DNA of 23,425 bases, taken from positions 492,692 to 516,116 of the forward strand of contig BFEA01000121.1 of the NCBI GenBank assembly GCA_003427395.1, read 5' to 3'. A program made the translations under genes and the position numbers. The notes below the pieces were generated by a model. The model had not been told where the DNA came from and did no database searches. It saw only the letters and a program-made list of their open reading frames with translations. The stretch is from Chara braunii. Lineage: Eukaryota; Streptophyta; Charophyceae; Charales; Characeae. Below are positions 16,701 through 23,425 of the stretch, piece by piece; within the stretch, counting starts at the first letter, position 1, and each line of letters opens with the position of its first letter.

Positions 16701-16750
16701 CTGAGGCCTATATCGGGTAAAGGCCCTTTTAACTCGGTGAAACCGTTTCA

Positions 16751-17273
16751 CAGCAACAGCACGGAAGAAATAAAAGAGGAGGGCAATATGGCCATACAGA
16801 GACGTGGTGTTCACCAAAGTATCGTTAACATCCCAGGGATCTTAGCACCACATTGAGTCTGTTGGTGCCCTAGGCAGTCATCAGTTTGTAATGCAGGGAG
16901 CATTTTTCCTCTGCCATTGGTGCTGCTAAGGAGAACCCAGTTTTCCATGAATCGTCAAAAAATCAATGAGCAAGCAAAGAACCGTCCATATGCGATTGCG
17001 GCCTGAACAGGACGGTCCAGCACAGCGGGGTGCAGCACCCTCCTTGTCGCCCCTTGCTGATTTCACAAGGCAGCTCCAGCCAGAGTAGTCTTCTCAGAGG
17101 ACGGCGAAGTTAGGTTGGCGGCAGTTCATGTGTCTCAGCAAACTGACGCGGGCACTGCAGTACCGCATCCCATTTTTGTTTGTATCATAGTGCTGCACTT
17201 AGAACTTCCCAATAGTATTGTAGCAAGGAAGATAGAGATTTGGCAGGATGATGCCCAGGAACGGTAGAAGTTC
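16751..17273. other. Unassigned noncoding sequence
   Basis: About 520 bp with no long frame, no repeat I can identify and no recognisable RNA gene. A perfect small palindrome, ACGGTAG-AAGTTC-CTACCGT (17261-17280), overlaps the left edge of the MITE-like element. Confidence 0.4.
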
Positions 17274-17384
17274 CTACCGTCTTCCCTCGAGCCTAACGCA
17301 CCCTTAAAATGAATGTATACAAGTTACATTTCCGGCCAGATACAGCCAAAATGAGGGTGCGTTGTGTTCGGGGGAAGACGGTAG
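17274..17384. mobile_element. MITE-like element, 111 bp, with ~31-bp terminal inverted repeats
   Basis: The left end CTACCGTCTTCCC (17274) plus AACGCACCCT (17294-17303), and the reverse complement of the right end (17354-17384), match at about 26 of 31 positions. The middle is an AT-rich loop of about 50 bp. No clear target duplication flanks it. Small size, long inverted ends and no coding capacity fit a MITE; a hairpin RNA is the alternative. Confidence 0.65.
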
Positions 17385-18844
17385 CAGTCAGTAGGTAGGA
17401 AGGCACCATGTGTCCAGTCCCAGTCAAGTTGCATCTCAGTCCCAGGAAAACCCTAGGGAACAGTCCAAATCTTTGTCGGCCTCAGCAGGGCCTGGCACAA
17501 GGAGCCATGAGCCACATGAGCCCGCACAAGTACAAAAGGGATTCTCACGCCGCAAACCTTCTCTTCTGTTCTGGCTAATGTGGAAGCACTGCTGTGTTAT
17601 TGTCACCAAGATCCTGCAGGTGTGAACACTGACAGGTGAGGAAGTAGTTGATGGTGCAGGGCGCCATAGCTGTAGGGCAGCGCAGTAGTAGAGAGGGAGA
17701 GCAGTGAGGACATTCAGAGAGAGATCATGATACCTGTGTATGTAGTAGTAGTGGTATGTGCCTGATTGAAACGAGATACAGCATGGCATTCACACGTTCC
17801 CATAGACATGCGCAATGACAAGAGATCTTGGAGAGAGCAATTCACACCTCACCAGATGAGAGAATACACAGCGGAAGCACCCATCAAAAATAGAATTGAA
17901 ATTAATCAATTGATCCAATTCTAATTAATACCCCGCTCCCTCCAGCCAATGAACACACTGTTTTTTCCAAGTATCCCAACCACGTTATTAACAACCAGAG
18001 ACCAATTATCTACAAAAGTTTCATCGAAGTGTCTGGGAGTCTTCTTCTTGTTCCCTCAAGTCAAGCTCTGGCTATGGCGCGGCACAGCAACCCAACAGCC
18101 CATCAGTCGCCCCGACCCTCCTGAACCCAACACCACACGCAGCAGTCCCGTCCTGATGCCCACTTCAGATGAGGTGTCTGTTCAACATGGGAGAGGGGCT
18201 TCCTGGATGAAGGAGAAGAATACCAACACAATGAAAATGGAGATCTGCCCTCACAAAGAAGAAACATCAAGCTGCTTCGATGGGGAGCAGTCCAAAACCC
18301 CAGAAGATGCACAGTGGAGAGGGGGCGCCTATGGCACTGAAACCTTGAAGGTCCAGCATTCCTGATGACAGCAGGGATATATGCCAGATATGGCCGCCAG
18401 TGTTCACTCCCAATGAACATACTGCGCTGCCTGGAAGAACAATGCGACCTCTCCTGCAACACTTTACGAAAAGAAATGAACCAAAGAACCTGTAGAAATT
18501 GCAGACCTGACTTTTTGTTCCCTCACGACCTCTAGACTTGACAGCCTACCGACCTACAGCCTAGGACAGACCCAAGCTACGGACTCCCTGTATCTAGACC
18601 TAAACAGGTGAAAGGGGAAAAGGGCAAAACAACGGCCTACAACAAGAAAAACGTCCCTGCAAGGGACAGGTTCGGGATAAAGACTTGGAGACCTCAAACG
18701 CAGTCAAGTTAGAGCAGTCCCTGGTGGACATAGGTCCAGGGTTAAAAAACCGGACGACTCAAAAGACGCGAAAAGTTAGAAGAACGCCTAACTGCAGCTG
18801 TTACACCGCGGTAGAACCTGCGATTCATTGCAGTAGGAGGGAGG

Positions 18845-18848
<4 letters not shown>
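17385..18848. other. Unassigned region upstream of the (GA)n tract
   Basis: About 1.46 kb. The only long + frame (17949-18365, 138 codons) has no motif I recognise and lacks coding-like composition, so I do not call it. An AT-rich inverted-repeat cluster lies at 17891-17921: TAGAATTG and CAATTCTA flank the perfect palindrome ATCAATTGAT. The stretch 18500-18660 has words like CCTACAGCCTA that also occur in the family-2 LTRs, so it may include degraded LTR sequence. Confidence 0.4.
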
Positions 18849-18928
<80 letters not shown>

Positions 18929-18929
18929 N

Positions 18930-18984
<55 letters not shown>
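18849..18984. repeat. (GA)n microsatellite, 136 bp, with one N
   Basis: A GA run broken only by an N at 18929. The N suggests the true length is uncertain, or that two assembled sequences were joined here. Confidence 0.95.
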
Positions 18985-18988
<4 letters not shown>

Positions 18989-19292
18989 TCTGCTTGTTGT
19001 TCTTGTTGGCAACCATTGCTGCAGATCTTGACGAACCTGTGTCCATCATTTCAACTTGTAATTAAGTTCTGTGTACTCTTAGTGTGTGAATCTTGCCGGT
19101 GTGGTATGGAGTCTATGGACCTTGAGTGCAATGCATACATTAAGTTTGAAGCAAGAAAGGTGAGAAATCAAGATCGTTTTCAGTAAAGGTGGGCCTTGTC
19201 ACTATGTGCTGCTGGGTTTGGCTGGTACGTTGGCTTGTTATGATGCATCATTTCTGATTTTGAATGTGTCCATCGCCATGGTGTATCAACAG
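18985..19292 (+). other. Region upstream of the RRM exon, with possible splice signals
   Basis: A good 5' splice donor, AAG|GTGAGA, is at 19159/19160. A 3' acceptor, TATCAACAG, ends at 19292, giving a possible 133-bp intron. An open frame ending KFEARK precedes the donor in a phase that would join the RRM exon. I cannot recognise the RRM's first strand in it, so this upstream exon is only a candidate. Confidence 0.35.
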
Positions 19293-20495
19293 CTTGCTGC
19301 TCTGTGGGATCACTTCTCTGCATTTGGCGAAGTGGTGGTTTTTGAAATCGATGATAAGTCCTTCACAGCTTCTGTGGGAGAACATCCAGCAATTTTAGAT
19401 GTGACGGCTGTGCGGGTGGTGTTTGCAAGTAGGAAGGATGCAGAGAATGCCCTTGCTCAAGGAAAGTACTTTCGAGGTCATGCCTTGCATCTGGCCTGGG
19501 GCACTGCTGTCAGTGCTGGGGCAGCGGCTAGTCCTCCCTTATCGACTCTTGTGGGAACTGCCACCACGGTGACCTTTGACCGAGGTACCAATGTTGCAGG
19601 AAGCAGATGCTCAGGACCAAATCAACTTGCAATTCAAGAGGGAGCAGTGGCAACAACAACAGCATTGTCATCTCGTGGTGATGAGAGTGTCCATGCCACA
19701 ACCCTACAGCCAATCAATCAGTGTGCCACCAAACCACAGAAGGCTTTGTCAGATTCAGATGGAACAACTCGGGACGCTGCTGACAGACAGCCCACCAGTG
19801 TGCTTTGTGGTAGTGATGTGAGGGAACTACTTGATGAGTGTCCTGCTGGTGGTGCTGAGGCTGCTCCTCACTCGGTATTTGGTTCAACTACAAGTATAAG
19901 CAGAGCGGGAGGACAAGTAGGGGAATCTGTTGAACAGGAAAGTGTGGCACAAGAGGATGCTGAAGGTCCAACAGTGACAGCGGCAAGTGGGAACAATCCG
20001 TCAGCTTTTGAGAATGCCCATCCTATGTCTCTGGGTTCAGTGCAAAGGGCACGTCCAGGTGCTAGTCAATGCATCAGAATAACCTGTGGGAGCAGTGCTG
20101 AAACATTGAGTGGCAATCAGGCGCTGTTCAAAACAGGAGTTCAGTGTGGGTTGGTTGATATTGATTTTGGCAGTTCAGAAGCACATTCTCGCAGTGGTCA
20201 TCGTGCTGAAGAGCCAGCCAGTTGGAATCTGAGTGGGAGTGCACAAGAAGATGGTGAAGGCATCTACCTTGCTGCAAGCAGTCTCATTGATGATGAAGGG
20301 CTTGGTAAAAGCAGTGTTGCAATGCGAAATTCCCAACTGATTGCATCGTGTGGAAATGATCGGAGAGAAGGTGAAGTTTCTGGTGATGCCAATAAGGGTG
20401 AGAGCGGTTGTGAGGGCCTTGGTGGTCATCATCCAGGTGAAGGTGATGAAGGTGAGCAGGAGGATGGCAGAAACGACAGTGCTTCTGCCCCCTGA
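19293..20495 (+). CDS. RRM-containing exon of a putative RBM26/27-like (plant CCCH-RRM) protein
   Basis: The frame is open from 19206 to TGA 20493-20495. I start it at 19293, after a plausible acceptor, because residues before LAALWDHF look like intron. Residues 1-70 form most of an RRM: helix 1 LAALWDHFSAFGEV, strand 2 VVFEIDD, strand 3 (RNP1-like) VRVVFAS, helix 2 RKDAENALAQG, strand 4 YFRGHALHLAWG. Strand 1 should be on an earlier exon. The pattern 'HF..FGE...IDD..A.I.F..R.EAE.A...G..F.G..L.LAW' is that of the C-terminal RRM of RBM26/RBM27 and their plant CCCH zinc-finger relatives, nuclear RNA-processing factors. The remaining ~330 residues are Ser/Gly/Glu/Asp-rich and apparently disordered. 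A 400-codon frame without stops argues for real coding. The zinc finger and first RRM are not in this window. Confidence 0.65.
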   Translation, partial: LAALWDHFSAFGEVVVFEIDDKSFTASVGEHPAILDVTAVRVVFASRKDAENALAQGKYFRGHALHLAWGTAVSAGAAASPPLSTLVGTATTVTFDRGTNVAGSRCSGPNQLAIQEGAVATTTALSSRGDESVHATTLQPINQCATKPQKALSDSDGTTRDAADRQPTSVLCGSDVRELLDECPAGGAEAAPHSVFGSTTSISRAGGQVGESVEQESVAQEDAEGPTVTAASGNNPSAFENAHPMSLGSVQRARPGASQCIRITCGSSAETLSGNQALFKTGVQCGLVDIDFGSSEAHSRSGHRAEEPASWNLSGSAQEDGEGIYLAASSLIDDEGLGKSSVAMRNSQLIASCGNDRREGEVSGDANKGESGCEGLGGHHPGEGDEGEQEDGRNDSASAP

Positions 20496-21533
20496 TATGC
20501 TGGAAGACATCGTAATCAAGATGCTGGTCTTGTCCATGTGGATGACCAAGGGCACTTGAAAGATGAGGGTGTTCAGTTTCATAGTATCGCATGTGATACT
20601 GTTGGACATGACATAGGGTCCGACGGTGGTTGTGGTGATCATGTGGAACAGGAGGGTAGGGTATCTTGTGGGAAGGACAGTGATGGCTTCCACAGTGAGT
20701 AGAAGTGTGTTGCCAGCCTAACGATGGCCATGCTGTTGGGATTTGTAGGGTAGAGTGTAATGATGCGGCTAGTTATGGGGGAAATCGCTATCTTGCTCCT
20801 GTATCAAATGAGGCATGTGAAAAGATTGATGTTCAGGGGCATGGTTCTCAATGTGGAATCAGTGTCTTGTGGTCTTCCAGAACGTGGCAACAGAAACATG
20901 CCTCTGAAGGCTGAGGATACAGTGCCTGTTGCCATCACAGTAGACGGTGGAGTTGTTGAAGATGACAGCTCTGTCGATGAAGCTACCGAGACCTGCTCTC
21001 ACTCATATGACCACAATGATCTGAGTGGTCAAGTAGGTCTACGTGTGACCAGGGATGAGATGGAGTCACTTGCCGATGGATCATGGACCGATGCTAGCAT
21101 CCACAGTGGGAAAGATGATTTTACTTTGTGTGGCTACCAAAATAAGGGAGATGACACAAGGGAGCCTGGATATACTGGGAACTGCACGGCAGAAAATTGA
21201 GTCCAGGGACGAGTATGATGGTGACGATGAGAACAAAAGTCACTCTGATTACCATGATGTCCGAGATAATTCAATATACGCACAGAGAATCCTGGCTTTT
21301 CGGTGCTGATGATGGACATAAAATAGCTGCTGGCTTGCATGGTGGCACTGTTTGGGGATGTGAGACTCGGCATCAGAAATGATTCTTCTTCCAATAGAGA
21401 GAAGAACAAAGGGACTGGGAACTGTACCTGGCATGCATGCAGTGGTGACATCGTGGCTCGTGGTGATTGCGACAATCATATAGTTAATGTCAATGCCAGA
21501 GGTGATGGTGGTGGCAGCGAGTTCGGGGAGTAA
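20496..21533 (+). pseudogene. Coding-like tail continuing after the RRM exon in shifting frames
   Basis: After the TGA the same frame stays open for 68 codons to TAG 20700-20702, with the same Gly/Asp/His/Ser/Cys-rich composition (HVDDQGHLKDEG, GSDGGCGDHVEQEG). The texture then passes to another frame (20703-20911, NDGHAVGICRVECNDAASYG), back to the first (about 20866-21200, VEDDSSVDEATETCSHSYDH), to a third (21200-21309, ESRDEYDGDDENKSHSDYHD) and back again (21350-21533, GDIVARGDCDNHIVNVNARG). Possible explanations are a decaying gene end, assembly indels, or several small introns. GTGAGT at 20695 and GTAAGC at 21530 are possible donors. Confidence 0.45.
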
Positions 21534-21957
21534 GCAGTGTCTTGGCCTGCGAGTTTGTGTCGTGCTTAAGAGCAGCAAAGTTGCACTTGTTTGTTATGCA
21601 ACGAATTCTGATGTTCGCTGTGTGTATTGTCATGTTGCAGAGTCCCCAAGGAATGCACTGTTTCAGATCCCATTTGGACGTGGATATTCTTGATGTTGTC
21701 ACATTTGACTCACAAATAATCCCGCTGTGTTAATGATTTGATTGGTAGTCATCATCATCATTAACTGTAGATGTAGTTAATTGCTTGTCAATCTCTTTGA
21801 CATTACATCAATCCCTTTTGATAGCTTGTAGATTGGTACTTTTGGCATGAAGACAGCTGTCATTTTCTCTCCTCCTAATCTGGCTTACAGTAGTTAGAAT
21901 TGTGGCTGGAAATGATGAACACATGTCAACCTGTGTGATTCTATATCCAACTTTGTG
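21534..21957. other. Probable 3' end or untranslated region, possible last exon
   Basis: An acceptor-like CATGTTGCAG ends at 21640. If spliced from GTAAGC at 21530 (a 111-nt intron), the frame continues for 26 residues to TAA 21717-21719. No other coding sign is present, and the sequence becomes AT-richer after 21720. Confidence 0.35.
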
Positions 21958-22119
21958 CTTATTATATGGATGACCATATGCTTTCTTCTTCATTTGACTG
22001 TTCTGTGTCTTTGTACAGCCTGCTAGCAGTTCAATTTGTACAGATATGTGTGGACTCTGGATCCCTGCACCAGACCTGCAAAATTATCATGCAGGAGTCT
22101 CTTAAGCCTTGTTGGTCGA

Positions 22120-22213
<94 letters not shown>

Positions 22214-22214
22214 N

Positions 22215-22308
<94 letters not shown>

Positions 22309-22463
22309 GCCTCACCGGCCAACCTTCACATCAAGACATGTTTTTTCCCCAGGGAACAGACAACATGAACTCCCAAAGATGCATTCCGAAGCTTACAAGC
22401 CAAGTTCACTTTTGAGCATAAGACCACTTTGCGCTTATGTTACATGAATGTCCCACTCTGTAT
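21958..22463. repeat. Tandem segmental duplication, copy 1
   Basis: Shared with copy 2, in order: CTTATTATATGGAT, CAGACCTGCAAAAT, TCATGCAGG, AAGCCTTG, a GT/GA microsatellite, GGCCAA, GGGAAACAGA/GGGAACAGA, GATGCATTCC and TTTTGAGCATAAGA. The period is about 450-510 bp depending on microsatellite length. Confidence 0.75.
22124..22305. repeat. Compound (GT)n(GA)n(GT)n(GA)n microsatellite with one N
   Basis: GT to 22187, GA to 22213, N at 22214, GT to 22258, GA to 22305. The exact doubling of a GT-GA block on either side of the N looks like an assembly join or a local duplication. Confidence 0.95.
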
Positions 22464-22581
22464 CTTATTATATGGATCAGTTCCATTGGCACCGACATTC
22501 CTTGAACCATTCCTGCATCAGACCTGCAAAATCGTCATGCAGGGGCCTCCTCAGCCTTGGTCCTTTGAGCAGTGTGTGTGT

Positions 22582-22606
22582 GGGGGGCCGGGGGGAGGAG
22601 GGGGGG
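22582..22606 (+). other. G-rich tract, potential G-quadruplex
   Basis: Runs of six G, six G and seven G are separated by CC and AGGA. It lies between the GT and GA parts of the copy 2 microsatellite. Confidence 0.6.
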
Positions 22607-22607
22607 C

Positions 22608-22614
<7 letters not shown>

Positions 22615-22672
<58 letters not shown>
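22615..22672. repeat. (GA)n microsatellite
   Basis: A GA run with a single C interruption near its left end, in duplication copy 2. Confidence 0.95.
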
Positions 22673-22674
<2 letters not shown>

Positions 22675-22840
22675 TTGCTGGCCAAGCTTAACCCCGAGAA
22701 ACAGATGCAACATGATCTCCCAGAGATGCATTCCACAGATTCAACGGTTTTCCCCGGGAAACAGACTCAATATGAGATGCATTCCAAAGCTCCCCAGTCA
22801 CATGCTGCCGTGCAGTTTTGAGCATAAGATTCAAACCTCC

Positions 22841-23060
22841 CCAACATAGACTCTTAACAAAGACTCCATAAATCAGACAGACGAAATGAAACAGGAGAAC
22901 AGCAAACAAAACACAAGGGTTTCATGACAGGCTGTTTACTCACTCTCACCCGCTCATGAGGAGGTTGAACAGTCTACAGTTTGCTAAATCCCAATCTTGA
23001 TGCTTTGAGTCATAAACTACTGTGACCCTTGTTGCCAGTGGACAGGTGGGCTGGTGAAAC
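22841..23060. other. Unassigned noncoding sequence
   Basis: I see no gene or repeat before the degenerate minisatellite begins. Confidence 0.4.
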
Positions 23061-23425
23061 TGCAAACAGCAAGGCAAGGGGGAGGCAACAAGGCACTGGG
23101 TGACAAGTGACAACAAAGCACATAGGCCAGAGGGCACGGGGAGCTGGGTGGGAAGCGAAATGACAAGGCAACCAACAGGGGAGCACGATGAGTAGACAAC
23201 AAGGCTGAAAAACAATAGAACAGCAAGACGACAAGGCAGCAGACGACAAGGCAGCAAGGCATCTCAACAGCAAGGCAACATGGCAGCGAGGTAGAGAGAG
23301 GGGCAAAGTGGACGGGCAGCCAGGCAGCAGGCAAAGCGGACAGGCAGCCAGGCAGCAGACAAAGCGGATGGGCAGCCAGAAGGGCAGTCAGGCAGCAAGG
23401 CATCGCGCAAGGCACACGGGAGGGC
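23061..23425. repeat. Degenerate GGCAGCAAGGCA-type minisatellite
   Basis: The words GGCAGCA, GACAAGGCA and CAGCAAGGCA recur throughout. The clearest part is a 28-bp repeat at 23303-23330 and 23331-23358 plus a partial third unit to 23379, each with CAAAG(T/C)GGA and GGCAGCCAG. Long - strand frames (Cys/Leu/Pro-rich) are a by-product of the repeat. The array runs off the window end. Confidence 0.75.

Larger units (their letters stand above)
15658..16750 (-). mobile_element. Diverged LTR-like block related to family 2
   Basis: The right end GGTGAAACCGTTTCA (16736-16750) matches the left element 2 LTR end GGTGAAACCATTTCA. Inside, ATGAGGATCTACTCTGGA, CTGGGCAGCTATGGCTGC and GTAAGTATCTTCC parallel family-2 LTR words in the same order. 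A TATA box on the - strand, CACTATAAAGGGA (16188-16200), sits in the expected position. The left end TGAGAAGAGG at 15658 is a guess. There is no adjacent primer binding site, polypurine tract or target duplication, so it may be a solo or truncated LTR of a sister family. Confidence 0.45.
22464..22840. repeat. Tandem segmental duplication, copy 2
   Basis: The second copy, with its own GT then GA tract at the same place. Within it a further short duplication exists: the words CCCCGAGAAACAGA...GAGATGCATTCCA and CCCCGGGAAACAGA...GAGATGCATTCCA about 60 bp apart. Confidence 0.75.

Noticed and set aside
17274-17384. microRNA precursor
   Set aside because: The arms can pair, but nothing shows expression, and the terminal inverted repeats fit a MITE better.
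17949-18365. 138-codon open frame
   Set aside because: No recognisable motif and ordinary composition for a chance frame. Flanking sequence shows no splice or promoter signals I trust.
20175-20693. 172-codon - strand frame opposite the RRM exon tail
   Set aside because: It is the antisense shadow of the + strand tail and has no domain pattern.
22946-23415. Cys/Leu/Pro-rich - strand frames up to 132 codons
   Set aside because: They result from the GGCAGCA/CAAGGCA minisatellite and occur in three overlapping frames.

Overview
This is a eukaryotic, transposon-dominated window. It has no bacterial-style operons, no rRNA, no recognisable tRNA and no CRISPR array. The signs are chromovirus-type Ty3/gypsy retroelements, a tRNA-iMet-type primer binding site, long (CT)n, (GA)n and (GT)n microsatellites with single N calls, and one plant-type RNA-binding-protein exon. 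The Gag sequence of the second element resembles, from memory, gag-like proteins of the charophyte alga Chara braunii. A Chara-like streptophyte alga is therefore my best guess, but it is an inference.

Layout. 1-1560 is simple repeats, a GC-rich block and an AT-rich block. 1561-6597 is a decayed Ty3/gypsy element (element 1) on the + strand: Gag with a CCHC knuckle, then a jump over protease, RT and RNase H to the integrase with an intact D,D35E triad. After that come the start of a chromodomain, a 4 x 53 bp repeat, a polypurine tract and the start of a 3' LTR. At 7422-7903 a second LTR of the same family lies in opposite orientation. 7939-9461 holds an inverted LTR fragment of a second family and a 217-bp tandem duplication. 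One copy of that duplication is split by a 699-bp Mutator-like element with 17-bp inverted ends and a 10-bp target duplication.

9462-15584 is element 2 on the - strand, with both LTRs, a primer binding site, Gag, protease, the N-terminal half of RT and a C-terminal chromodomain. The rest of RT, RNase H and integrase are deleted, and the 5' LTR has lost the stretch that carries the TATA box in the 3' LTR. 15658-16750 is a diverged, related LTR. 17274-17384 is a 111-bp MITE-like element.

The only plausible host gene starts near 19293. A long exon there encodes most of an RRM of the RBM26/27 (plant CCCH-RRM) C-terminal type, followed by a long disordered Gly/Ser/Asp/His-rich tail. The tail-like composition continues for about 1 kb past the first stop, but in shifting frames. 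21958-22830 is a tandem segmental duplication that carries a microsatellite in each copy. The window ends in a degenerate minisatellite.

The transposable elements do not form a working system; both Ty3/gypsy copies are dead. If the RRM exon belongs to a larger gene whose CCHC/CCCH and first RRM exons lie outside the window, part of the transposon cluster could sit inside one of its introns. I see no clear evidence of an undescribed functional system. The most unusual signal is the frame-shifting coding-like tail after the RRM exon.
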